Assembly: GCA_019009955.1 (NCBI GenBank)
Contig: CM032230.1
Location: 127,062,501 to 127,126,500, forward strand
Source: Riptortus pedestris
Taxonomy: Eukaryota; Arthropoda; Insecta; Hemiptera; Alydidae
Length of the DNA stretch: 64,000 nucleotides
Reading direction: 5' to 3'
This document shows positions 54,501 to 64,000 of the stretch, piece after piece. The translations under genes and the position numbers were made by a program. The stretch's first letter is position 1; every line of letters begins with the position of its first letter. The notes below the pieces were generated by a model. That model saw only the letters and a list, made by a program, of their open reading frames with translations, ran no database searches and was not told where the DNA came from.

Positions 54501-57299
54501 TTGTTTGTCAGCATTCAATAACCCCAATTTTACTCGCCAGATATTCACTTAGAAATTAAAAATATGTGGTGAGAAGTAATCATTAGTGAGTCATACCAGA
54601 TGATTTTAGCAGATTTCCCTTAAGGGAAATCATCTATTGAGGTTGTACTAACATGATTTTCGAAAAATTTCTTCAAATGTCCATCGATCCTACCCAGATG
54701 ACGAAAATGACATCCGTTCAAAATATATATTATATGTCTGTTAACGCTCTAGAGAACACAATTTTTGGTTGATCCAAACTCGATGTTTAATCATTATTAC
54801 ATTATTTTATGTGAAAAGAAAGATCAAGTTCGTTAATGGCTGAAATCAGACCAGTGAGAGGAGGTATTTTTGAAAACTCGAAATATCTCCGTTACTATAT
54901 ATCCGATCGAAAAGTTGTATAGAACCAATCTTATTGCATATTAAATGTACTATAAATATTGTTATATACATTTTTCAGTTTTCAGCCTTCAGCAAACCCT
55001 CACTTCTACATATGTTACATAAACAATACTGTGTTATGTAATAAAACACATTATTAGAAGCTTAAATACCAGATATTGTTTTCAAAAGGCCTTTATTAAA
55101 CAAGGTACCTTCAACTATGTTCTGGTGAACCCCCCCCCCTCGACTAAGTTCCTGGATTACTAAAATTTGATTGATTGAGATAAAAATTATTCTGATTCAT
55201 TATAAATTATAGTACTAGATATAGTGAATAGTTATCAATAAAATTAATATGTTACATTCTGATATATTTCAATAATTGTTTTTTTCGGGTAAGAGGTTGG
55301 CAGACCTGTTTCTTTACATTTCAGATGCTTCCTGTTGGGAGGTTTCTTATTATCCTTTGGATTTATTCACTTAATATTGACTGTGTTGTTGTGTTACCAG
55401 CGTGTAGATTTATCTTATGTTAAACTTCACGAGGGAAATCTGCTTAGTTTACGTAGCCCTTGCGTGACGGCCTTTTTTAGAAGTTATCAAATGCCTGAAA
55501 GCCATGGAAATGATCCATAACAGGGAAATTGGGTCCCATATGAATTGAAACCAAGAGATGTGGAAAGTCATTTTTTCATCTGCGAACAGCTTTTTGAAAG
55601 ACAGAAAAGGAAGGAATTTGAGTATAGAATTGAGACTGGAGACAAAAAGTGGACCCATCACCAAAATCCTAAACTGAGAAATTCATGGGTTAACCCCGGC
55701 CAACCATCATCAACAACGATTAAATCAAATACCCACAGAATCAAGCTTATGCTCTATATATAGTGGGATCAATGAAGTGTGATATACTTTGAGCTGTTTT
55801 TGCATTTGCCCAACACATTTAAGGTAAACTGGCCGTTTGTGTGTTTGAATATATCTCATTTTAATAATCTATCAGGTAGAATAATAGGGCATTAGAAGAA
55901 AGTTTAGAAAAATTACATCATGTGATAACCTCAATAACCAATTTTCTTTGAATGAAATCTGCTGCAATGAGCAGCTTAGACAGATACTAATAAATGATCT
56001 ATAAAGTAAGAGGAGCTGGATCTGCCAAGGGCACTGGTTTTGAAGGACAATAGAGATATAAAAGCCCCCCCCCCCCTTTGAAGATCTTTAAGATTTGTCC
56101 TAGTCTCTGTGAAGACTCTTGCCTTTATTTTCACATTACAGCTCTTTGTTGACATCACTCTCACGAACTTGAATGTGCTGAAACTAGGAAACAAAAACAC
56201 CACCACATCTGCAGGAGTATGTCCTCAAGCAAAATATTTCAGTGCCAGCCAACACTATAATTCTTCAAGTAGTGACATATGCCATAACCAATGAGAAGCT
56301 ACTGCTCATAATAACACCAGGGCTTAGTTTTCATATGACTAATTCTACGAGGTGAAATAGTACAGATGACAACAAATGTCCGAGTTGAGTGAAAGCAGTA
56401 GTAGAAAAACTACAGACATGAAACTTTGGTTCAAAATTAATATAAATCAGATTAATAAAATAAACAAAGGTAGTTACCACAATTGTAGCCACAGTAGCCC
56501 TCATCATTGAATTATCTTGTATATCCTTAGCAAAAACATGGGAAAGAACATGAGTATCATAGACGAATCCAATACCCTATGAAAAACATTTTTCATTATT
56601 TATTTTCAAATAAAATTTGATTGAATAATCAGTATAAAAAAAAAAAAATATACAAACCATTTTATCTTTGGTAGGAAAAAATTGATTTTCCCAAGATCCC
56701 CTTGCTTCTGGCCACTGTGCCACCTTTCTACAACTTGGTGAATTGATTTCAGAACACAACTGTAAACATAAAAAAGTTTTTAGAAAATCTCACTAAATAT
56801 ATACTGCTACTTCAACAAATGAATTCAATACTTGTTTTTTATACTTTTTTTTTATTATTATTATTTATTAACACCCACTTTTTGCAAATAAGGCTACTTG
56901 GGTCGGATTATCTACAGGTTACCACCCTTTTTTAACCAGGGTGGGACTTAATATGTTATTAAATGAATTCCTTCACTAAATAATTTTTTTTTTTATTTTT
57001 TTTTTTGAAAAACCATTTTAATAAGAAAACTAAAAGAATATTAAATACTTTTGTTGCCAATGCTGCAATCTCAGACAATTCAGTAAACCTTTTTCATCAA
57101 ACACAAATATAATAATTTCATATATTAGCTAAAAACGTTAATAAATAAACTAACTTATTAGTTCATTAATATAACTAATATAAAGCAACTGGTTACAAAT
57201 GAAGTGTAATAAAATAGGGGTAGGTAAAGGACAGGAAGCAATGGGAGCAAAAGCCGGTGCATATGAACATGGTCTCTATATCCATTGCTGGCATGCCAC

Positions 57300-57332
<33 letters not shown>

Positions 57333-60300
57333 AATTCTAAGATAATAGTAATAATCATAAAATGCTTAACTTACCTTGTGGAGAGAAATAGCATCTCTAA
57401 CACCTTGGACAGCTACAAAAGATATTCTGAAAACAAACGTTGTTATTAAAAATTAATACTAACAATATAATTAAATTTTAAACAATGTAATACTTAGACA
57501 AAAAAAGTTGTAATCAAATACAAACCTGTTCTCAAGCAAAGTAAGGGCGAATGTTTCCCTAACTGCGGTGTTTGTCGCTTTCTGGTGGCACATATCTGTG
57601 AGATTCCATGAAGCAAATCTTGTTTCTCCTGCAGGCAAAGGGTCCCATCTTAATGGAGGCCTTTCACATTGTTGAGATACCAGTTCATAAAGATCTCCTT
57701 GGCAAGCTATTGGCTTAGTAGGTTCTCTCCTCAAACCATCAGCAGGCCGCAAGAAGGAAGTAAACTCTGGAAAAATATTCTGAAAATAATTGTATGTTTC
57801 AAAAAGGACACAGTCTATAAACAAGAATTATAATTTTTACTGATATTCAAACTCCAATGAGCGTATTTTGGCATAAATACAGGAAATCAAGAATGTCAAT
57901 GGAAATGTAGTTTGACTTATAACACTTTGTCGTGAATATTAAATATTTCATACAATCTGAGAATTATAAATTCAATAATTTATTTAGTAAAAATCCTTCT
58001 TGTCACATCTGATGTGTTCATATTTATTTTCTGTGTTCAGGTTAGCCATGTGAGTTATAAGGCATTGGTCTTAATCTCACATGGTGAACCTAGAGTGACG
58101 AGTTCAATGCCCGTCTGAGCATTAGGAATGTATTTAGTGACTAAGAAATTTATTAGTAACATTAATTAAATTATGTGTTAGTGTTAGGATTCAATTAAAA
58201 AAAAATCTTTCTTTCATGATTATAGTATATTATTTTAAATAAATCTAATATGTTCAACATTGGGAAATAATAAAGTAGCAACTGCAATAAAGAATTAGCA
58301 ATCCTGTGTACGTAATGCCATCCCAATAAGGCATCAAAAATCCAAACTGACCATTTGACAACCCTCCAAAGTTATGAAGACAGAACAGAACAGAAGCATT
58401 TTTACATGTTACACCTTATTTAAGACCCACTCCTTGATCAATTATGACTATTAAAAACTTTATTTTTAGTTTTAAATATTGTGTTTGGTTATGGTCACAT
58501 AAGAATTATGACCTCTATATAAAAAAACTGTTTTGTCTGAAATTCAATTTACTTTTTGGTGGGTATATATTTTTTTAATGATCCTTGTCATTCTAAGAAT
58601 GGCAACAAAATTGAAATTTCTTCCTATTAATCCACCTGTTGTCACTTAAAAACATCTCGAAGGATGCGATGAACTTTCATATTTGTGTCTGTTCCCATAA
58701 GAGAAATTTGTTAATGCAGTTGAAAAAAAAGTGGAACACTATCAAAATTTGTTGATTATCAATAGTAATATACTAAAATTTCATAAAATAAAATATTAAT
58801 ATCTCCTATGCCCAAGATTACTTGAATAATTAAAAAAAAGTTTTTTCGTGTTTTGAATTTTTTTTTATATTTGTAACAATATGCATAATATTATGAGCAA
58901 CTTTTATGAACAGTTATTAATTGACATGTTGATTTCCTAGAGGTAGGAAAGTGTCCAGTGGCAATACCCACAATGACAAGAAACAATTTTTTGTTTGAAA
59001 TGATTAGAACTTGCATATTCATACTACCTTTCACTGACTACACGAGAAAATCTCAAATGCTTTAATTGTCACCTTGGGTTTACAGAATATTGATTGATAA
59101 AAGTGATTGGTTTAAAGGACTGAAATATCTGAGAAAGATAGAACAAAAATTCTGATATTTAGATTGGGAGTGGACAAATTCAGTGCTTGATTAATTTAAT
59201 AAGAATACATTCAACATGATTCATTGATTGTTCAGAGAATTTTGGATTAGAGGGTTTGGATCTCGTATGAATTTATTGGTTTTGTGGACCACTAAATTTC
59301 TACTCTGTCCATTATGGTCTCAGTACTGTTGATTATCACATCATCATTGTCAGTTAACATTAGAGAAGTTATTACATTTTAAGTTTAGACAACTTTATTT
59401 CTTAAGGTTTTCTAAATTATTATCAATTCATGTAGTACTCTGTACTTAAAGGAAAACATGTATTCATACACCCAAACTAAAACCCACTGACCTATGGTTT
59501 TATGGTTTTCATTAGAGATTCAAGCAAATCCTTTTCATTAAAGTAATAACAGACCTGATTGATTAAAGGTGTCATCAATGAACTTATTGGCAAGTTTAGA
59601 ATCTTCACTCCAAATTTGTGAATTCTTAAAGATATATTTTATGGTAAGTGAAAGCCTAGGATAAAGGAAATAAACCTCCAGAATATTGATGTAAACATAT
59701 CAAAATTGTTCTCTTAATGCATGTCTATTCTCTAAATTATTCAAATTTTACAGTGTAAATAACTGCTAGTGTGTATTCCTATGTTTACAATTTGTTTATA
59801 CAGGTGCTTTGCTATGAGTCATCCATTATATTTTATCCAAAATTGTTGGCAATAGGGAAAAGTAAAATTAGATTACTTTTAGGTCATTATGATTCTGTAG
59901 TTTCTTATCTTAAAATTAAATCTAATCTAACACTTTTTGGATAGCTGGTCCTTAGTCCGGAACTGGGAAACCTTGAAAAACTTCCAGTTCCCTGCAGATT
60001 GCACACTTCATTAGTCTAATTGGGTCATTAGAGCAGCATCTTATTCATTTTGGTTTTCACTTCCCAAGTTCCAGACATAATCATCACAAAAGCAAATAAA
60101 AGAATTGGATGAATTTATATGTTATTCCTTAACTAATAATTTGTTCAGTTATCTGACACAACTAAAAACAATCACATATTAATATTCATAATATTCACTA
60201 CTTTAAAAGTAGTGTGATTTGATATGGGCTGTACAAAAACCCCGGTGGCCAGATGTTTGCAGAAGGAAATGTCCTGGGGAGATTCAAGATAATTATAATC

Positions 60301-60570
60301 CCAAAGACACAATAAAATTTTGTAAGGGAGTAAAGCATATAAGGAGTTTAGTTATAAACCAAGAACTTATTAGTTACTGACAGTATATCCCACTCATACT
60401 ATCAATAAAGTAAGAAGTCCTTATTCATAGTCTGCTACAAAAATCATTCTTATTTGAGACATTTAAATAGGTACAGAATCATATATTTATTTCTCGAATT
60501 AAAGAATTGGTACAGAATCATATATTTATTTGAATTAAAGAATTTTCAATATCTATATAGTTTATATGTG

Positions 60571-60603
<33 letters not shown>

Positions 60604-63259
60604 TTTATAAATATACATGAATCACCATAATAATGTATATATCAGTGCTCTTAATCTGAAGAGGATTTAGCAGAAAGACAAGCATACAAAGCTAGAAAGA
60701 TATATGTCCTAGTCTAAGACTAAATTCTATCAAAGCAAGCTATAGATATTAAGCAATTTAAGCTAAGAGGCTCAGGTTACCCATGTGAGTTAAAGTGTTG
60801 GCCTTATCTCACACGACCAACCTATAGTGGAGAGTTCGATTCTCGCCTGGGTATTAGGAATTTATTTAATGACGAACTCATCAGATAAAATCCTTAGTTC
60901 CGCCCTGGCTAGAGAAGGGTGGTATCCTGCAGATACCCCAGTTCATCCCAATTAGCCTTAGTAGCACAAAGTAGACGTTAATAAATAACAACAACAATTT
61001 AAGCTATAATATAAGTATTACATCGGGTGTTTAAAAAATTATTGAAATAGAAAAACTTTTCAAAGAAATTATTAGTCACATGAGTTAGCAATTCCAATGT
61101 AGAACTTAGATGTTCTTTATTTTGTAGCATCATGGAAAGGAAATCCTTAACTAGCCTCGACAAGTGAATGGTCAAAATATGATCTTGGACTTACTAAAAT
61201 AGGTAGCAAAATTTAAGAGTATAAGAAAACAAAAAATAAGTAAAAAACAATGAAATAAATAATGAACAGCTTCAATCGCAATCGTGCAGTTCATGAATGA
61301 CAATTTTTCTTAACACTGTGATTCCTCTGTAAATGTGATACAAAGGGAAACAGCAAATAATAGAATAGCTCATATATATTGTTACTGCTGGATCCAAGGT
61401 ATAAATGTACAGGCTAACCTCTCATCCTCAGTGCTCTGTACAATATAATTTCAACAAAATTAATATATTTTGTATTACAAAATAAATAATACTTTAACTA
61501 ATCTATGGCAGAAGGTCAAAAAAGAATAAAAACTTCAAATGATTATTATATCATTTTTGTGCCAGTCAGGCAATGGCTTACAGAGCATGGTGGGGGGGCT
61601 CGGGTTGGCCGTACGAGTTAAGGTGTTGGTCTTAATCTCGCCTGGTAAACCTAAGAGTGGCGAGTTCGATTCCCACCCGGGGCAGTAGAAATTTATTTAG
61701 TGATGGACTCATTAAATAAACTCCTGAGGCCCACCCTGGATAGAAAAGGGTGGTAACCTGTAGATAACCCGTCCCAATTAGCCATTGTAGCATAAAGTGG
61801 ACGTAAATAATAATAAACAAAAGCATGGGGGGGGGTCAAGTCAGCTGATTAATATTGATATGTCACAAAATAAAAATATATCGATTATCCCTCATAAATG
61901 AAGTGTAGCCTAAATAGCAAATGAGAAATTTATTATTGATTGATAAAATGTATTTTCCTCAATGTGCTCGCTTTATTTGTCTATGTTCTTTTATTTTAGC
62001 ATTACTTTGCATTTTTTGGACATTAAATGTTGTCATAATTAAAAACAACGTCATATGTTTTTCTCTTGCATTTGTTGTAAAAATTATAATAAAAAAAATT
62101 ATCAGATCAGATTGTGAAGTAACATATTCTCATAAATAATCACTATCATAGACATGACATTTATTGTCACAACAACCAAAATCAATGTAATTGACTGGTT
62201 CTCACACCAACTGAAAGAAATAAGAAAAAAACTGCTTAATTGAAATCAAACTCACTGACATATGAACAGATACCAAAGAAGCAAATTGGTTGAAATAATC
62301 TGGAATAGCCATAGTGCTAGGCAGGCCTTAGGGAGGATCACTTGAACAACAGAGTAGCTTGGAAAATAGCTGTTTACCAAGAAAACCTATGAAAGGAAGG
62401 AAACGAGGGTCACACTGAAGAACCCCACACACACAAACACACATATGTATGTGTAGTATTTATTGTTGAGGAATGTTATTTAAAAATGTATTAAATTTGT
62501 TGATATCTCATTGTACTGAGGATGAGTATTCCTTTAAAAGTGAAATCTGCTGTATTTATAAATGTCTGTCTACCTGTGGTAAATAATTTATTGAATCGAG
62601 TTGTTTTGTTTCATGAGTATTGACATTTACAGAGCTTCAGTTCCCTTTCCATTTTTTTTTTGTCTAGCTTCTGTGCTACATTCTGAAGTCAATGTGTACT
62701 ATGGGAGCAAGAATGATTTCAGAATTAATGATGAACCTGAACTTTGAAAACATTGTGCTCTTTAAAATAAAACTATTGCAGAGACTGATGAAGTGATTCA
62801 ATTTGCAATTCATAAAATTATGACTAGCTTGTCATACTTGATTTTCTTCTATATTTTTTCTTAGTATTCCAAATCTGGGGTATAGTTTAAGAATAATTTA
62901 TAAAAAAAGAGAATATTAATTCATATATCATGCCTGATGAAATCCACTTAATTTTTTTCACTCCTTAATTAAAGTTGTCCAAAATTGTTAACTTTCAGAT
63001 CTTATTATATAAAGTCAAGAAGCACTTTGACTGTTTATTTTTTAAAGCTACTAATAAAGCCCACTACTAAAGCTCTGACGAAGCTTATGAGAATATTGGA
63101 CAACAAATTTAAAAAATGATGAGTATACCAACCGCTTAAAGTGCCACCATTAGGTATCCTTGGTTCAGACAGCACTCTCTTATTCAGTTTAGAAGAGTCT
63201 GATTTCAGGCAAAGCCTCGGTTTCAAGTAATTTAGTTTTGCTTCATTCATTCCTTTCAC
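51413..63259 (-). CDS. EEPD1: EEPD1-like protein, C-terminal 328 residues (8 exons, 5'-partial), probable pseudo-nuclease
   Basis: Relative of endonuclease/exonuclease/phosphatase family domain-containing protein 1, which in vertebrates has two helix-hairpin-helix (HhH) motifs followed by an EEP (DNase I-like) domain. Exons in transcript order: 63259-63133, 57766-57526, 57426-57375, 56759-56658, 56576-56478, 53819-53693, 52639-52514, 51525-51413. Lengths sum to 987 nt (329 codons with TAA) with all phases compatible. Matches to the family as I know it: a GMNEAKL segment at the tail of HhH2, FASWNL, TLLENRISFVAVQG, YIKEDNVSKYTG, IPDGWAWGG and SQHAP. Catalytic residues look degraded: Gly131 where the family has the metal-binding Glu, Gln219 in place of His, Asn278 in place of Asp; Asn97, Asp244 and His319 remain. 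The HhH exons are expected beyond the right edge. Confidence 0.85.
51743..51786. repeat. 19-bp near-perfect inverted repeat
   Basis: CTTTAATTGTGCAAAGCCA and TGGCTTTGTGCAATTAAAG with a 6-nt loop; two mismatched positions. It lies in the last intron of the EEPD1-like gene, about 220 bp before the last exon's acceptor. Confidence 0.85.
51785..51880 (+). mobile_element. Degenerate SINE-like head
   Basis: CACGTGGGAAACCTAGAATC and ATGAATTCAATTCGGAG then AAAGAAATTTATTTGGGATG resemble the B-box and following body of the SINE. Weak match. Confidence 0.4.
52514..52639 (-). CDS. EEPD1: EEPD1-like exon: EEP domain
   Basis: Encodes NNSLPNYMCLLPGTKSNISS and ACNNIYIKEDNVSKYTG. The CNNIYI segment corresponds to the family's LDNIWI, so the catalytic Asp is replaced by Asn. 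Acceptor TTGCAG, donor GTTAGT. Confidence 0.85.
53693..53819 (-). CDS. EEPD1: EEPD1-like exon: EEP domain with N-V-Q and G-D motifs
   Basis: Encodes EISVLNVQLFSNSDG and LIAGDLSHIT. The family reads VNLHL at the first site (His to Gln here) and ILGDFG at the second (Asp kept). Acceptor TTTCAG, donor GTTAGT. Confidence 0.88.
54603..55070 (+). repeat. Family H repeat, copy 8, with almost no (TA)n
   Basis: Opens TTTTAGCA followed by the perfect palindrome GATTTCCCTTAAGGGAAATC (54611-54630). The microsatellite site is only ATATATATTATATGTCTG, about 15 bp. The interior TCAAGTTCGTTAATGGCTGA is well conserved and the copy ends near CTTCAGCAAACCCTCACTTC. It lies in an intron of the EEPD1-like gene. 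Confidence 0.85.
55424..55478 (+). repeat. Family H end fragment abutting mariner relic
   Basis: CTTCACGAGGGAAATCTGCT then TAGTTTACGTAGCCCTTGCG and GACGGCCTTTTTTA. This is the CTGCG stem-loop end of the family, ending in a T-run exactly where the mariner fragment begins. Confidence 0.75.
55480..55850 (+). pseudogene. mariner-family transposase remnant
   Basis: Fragments in order: KAMEMIHNRE (family: LHAMGKIQKE), EYRIETGDKKWTHHQNPK (family: HRIVTGDEKW..YDNPK, with the first catalytic Asp), SWVNPGQPSSTTIKSNTH (family: SWVDPGQPSTSTPKPN), then WDQxxVIYFELF (family: WWDQ.GVVYYELL) after in-frame stops. The N-terminal DNA-binding part and the last Asp region are missing. Its left border is directly adjacent to an end fragment of the dispersed hairpin repeat (55424-55478). 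Confidence 0.85.
56478..56576 (-). CDS. EEPD1: EEPD1-like exon: EEP domain
   Basis: Phase-0 exon of 33 codons encoding GIGFVYDTHVLSHVFAKDIQ and DNSMMRATVATIV. The GxGFxxD segment matches the G.AGFLWD strand of EEPD1. Acceptor CATAG, donor GTAACT. Confidence 0.88.
56658..56759 (-). CDS. EEPD1: EEPD1-like exon: EEP domain
   Basis: Phase-0 exon of 34 codons encoding LCSEINSPSCRKVAQWPEAR and GSWENQFFPTKDKM. It corresponds to the ..FC.ELN.P....I..W...RG.W family segment. Acceptor TTTACAG, donor GTTTGT. Confidence 0.88.
56850..56950 (-). mobile_element. SINE 3' body, antisense
   Basis: ATTATTATTATTTATTAACA, AAGGCTACTTGGGTCGGATT and ATCTACAGGTTACCACCC, the complement of the SINE body. Same sense as the host EEPD1-like gene only if read from the SINE tail. 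Confidence 0.75.
57301..57331. repeat. (GT)n microsatellite
   Basis: About 15 GT units in an intron of the EEPD1-like gene, 44 bp downstream on the plus strand from which the exon at 57375 begins. Confidence 0.97.
57375..57426 (-). CDS. EEPD1: EEPD1-like exon: EEP strand with VQG in place of VQE
   Basis: A 52-nt exon encoding ISFVAVQGVRDAISLHK. The family has ..LAVQE.. here, where the Glu binds the catalytic metal; this gene has GGT (Gly). Acceptor TTTTCAG and donor GTAAGT are both strong. Confidence 0.88.
57526..57766 (-). CDS. EEPD1: EEPD1-like exon: linker and start of EEP domain
   Basis: Encodes FLRPADGLRREP, a WDPLPAGETRFASWNLTDM segment (first EEP strand, Asn of the WN motif kept) and AVRETFALTLLEN. 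Two acceptors are possible 13 bp apart (TTTTCAG and TTTCCAG); only the inner one, ending at 57766, keeps phase with the upstream exon as I placed it. Donor GTTTGT. Confidence 0.85.
58036..58170 (+). mobile_element. tRNA-derived SINE, 3'-truncated copy
   Basis: CAGGTTAGCCATGTGAGTTA, TTGGTCTTAATCTCACATGG and B-box-like GAGTTCAATGCCCG, followed by AGGAATGTATTTAGTGAC. The 3' body is missing. Confidence 0.8.
58171..60768. other. Intron of EEPD1-like gene, nothing recognised
   Basis: Part of the 5.4-kb intron between the HhH-linker exon and the exon starting the EEP domain. No additional exon with matching phase was seen; none is needed for the reading frame. Confidence 0.45.
60569..60605. repeat. 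(GT)n microsatellite
   Basis: About 17 GT units, interrupted by one AT near the end. Confidence 0.95.
60769..60998 (+). mobile_element. tRNA-derived SINE, second copy
   Basis: Same layout as the 61597 copy: GGCTCAGGTTACCCATGTGA head, B-box GAGAGTTCGATTCTCGCC, body GAAGGGTGGTATCCTGCAGA and an ATAAATAACAACAACAA tail. The two copies are about 600 bp apart in the same orientation. Confidence 0.88.
61597..61826 (+). mobile_element. tRNA-derived SINE, best copy
   Basis: The head resembles a Ser/Leu-type tRNA: A-box region TGGCCGTACGAGTTAAGG at about 61606-61623 and B-box GAGTTCGATTCC at 61662-61673. The body GGCCCACCCTGGATAGAAAA and AGGGTGGTAACCTGTAGATA leads to an (AAT)n-like tail. Similar bodies recur in the window, so this is a SINE and not a tRNA gene. 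Confidence 0.88.
61830..63132. other. Intron of EEPD1-like gene, nothing recognised
   Basis: AT-rich. A (CA)n-like patch at about 62427-62446. No coding motif. Confidence 0.45.
63133..63259 (-). CDS. EEPD1: EEPD1-like exon: end of second HhH region and linker
   Basis: Encodes VKGMNEAKLNYLKPRLC, like the G(I/M)N.A.L..I tail of HhH2 in the family, then a Lys/Ser-rich linker ending NGGTLS. Acceptor TTTTTAAG is acceptable. The chosen donor GTTGGT at phase 1 joins the next exon only if that exon uses its internal CCAG acceptor. Confidence 0.7.
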
Positions 63260-64000
63260 CTTAAAAATAATTTTTTATGTAAAACTTTACACTGACTCAT
63301 ATATTTTAAATTAGTAATAGAAGGCTCTGGATCTTGGCTGACCATTCATGGACAATGTGTTGTCTACTTCAAATAGAATAGGTGTAATATAAACCTGAAA
63401 TTTAGAAATCCTAATTTTTTTATTGTACAACCACCGAAAAAAATCATTTCTCAGTGGCTCAAATTGTGTTCCATAGGAATGAGTGTACGGCAATGTCTAC
63501 ACTAGAAGAGAAAAAACTGGATCTGATTCTCACTGTTTCCAAAACTATAAAACTAGGACCCCCTTTAGTCTCAGAGTCTTTATCTGTACAAGAGAAATTT
63601 AGACTATATGTGGAAACTGAATAGATGATAATTGAGGAATCAGGAACACAGAAACTACCTCACCGGTTCCTGTCCCATTCAGTAGAGCAAACATTTTTGT
63701 TCCATTCTTCTATGGTATTGTCCATGAGATGAATTGTCTTAATTATAATTTTAGCAATGTACCAGTTTTCATGGTTTTTCAAGACAAAGTTAGTCTTGTT
63801 TCTTAGTTATTCTCTAATCAAAATTTTTTGATTCAATTTTTATTAATCATGAAACCCCATTGCTCAGAAAAAAAAAGAGGAAAAAAACTTAAAATATTGA
63901 TTACACTAAAAACATATCTGTGATTTTCCATCCAGTCCTTTAAGAGTTAGGTTTCCTTCTACATATAACTTTTAGTATATCGTCCAGATATGATTGTAAG
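63260..64000. other. Right edge, intron of EEPD1-like gene
   Basis: The exons coding the two HhH motifs are expected further right. No HhH-like sequence (LNxNxA...L..LPGI) was found on the minus strand here. Confidence 0.4.

Noticed and set aside
57471..57525. Extension of the EEP exon past 57526 as continuous coding sequence
   Set aside because: The following residues (FVFDYNFFCLSITLF) are intron-like and a good donor (AG|GTTTGT) with correct phase ends the exon at 57526.
61599..61685. Possible tRNA-Ser/Leu gene
   Set aside because: The A and B boxes are present, but the same head is followed by a SINE body shared with other copies, and the acceptor stem does not pair well.

Overview
This is a 64-kb piece of an AT-rich animal nuclear genome. 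The repeat content points to an insect: piggyBac and mariner remnants, Jockey- and RTE-like LINE debris, tRNA-derived SINEs and a hairpin-ended interspersed repeat carrying (TA)n tracts. A hemipteran is my guess, at low confidence. Two protein-coding genes were recognised. They converge tail to tail, and both have exons of about 50-290 bp that fit GT/AG splice signals. All exon boundaries come from reading splice consensus and phase by eye, not from transcripts.

Gene 1 (+ strand, 13278-36732) is the 3' part of an MRCK kinase gene, the genghis khan (gek)/CDC42BP family. Fourteen exons in continuous phase encode the last 760 residues: the end of the linker, a C1 zinc finger with all ligands, a PH domain, a CNH domain, a CRIB motif and a Ser/Pro-rich tail. 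The kinase and coiled-coil exons must lie upstream of the window; I recognise none in 1-13277.

Gene 2 (- strand, 63259 down to 51413) is the 3' part of an EEPD1-like gene (endonuclease/exonuclease/phosphatase domain protein 1). Eight exons in continuous phase encode 328 residues. The fold is recognisable, but several catalytic positions are substituted, so it looks like a pseudo-nuclease. The N-terminal helix-hairpin-helix exons are off the right edge.

The rest is introns and about 13 kb of intergenic DNA between the two 3' ends. It holds a piggyBac element flanked by TTAA (31694-33180) with a frameshifted transposase, a broken Jockey-type LINE (41365-42173) interrupted by a perfect 25-bp hairpin, an RTE-type LINE relic (16003-16540, -), a mariner relic (55480-55850), several SINE copies, fold-back elements, and about ten copies or fragments of a dispersed repeat resembling Helentron-associated elements. 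Long poly-C/poly-G runs are far more frequent than base composition predicts. No bacterial-type operon, CRISPR, rRNA or convincing functional tRNA gene was seen.
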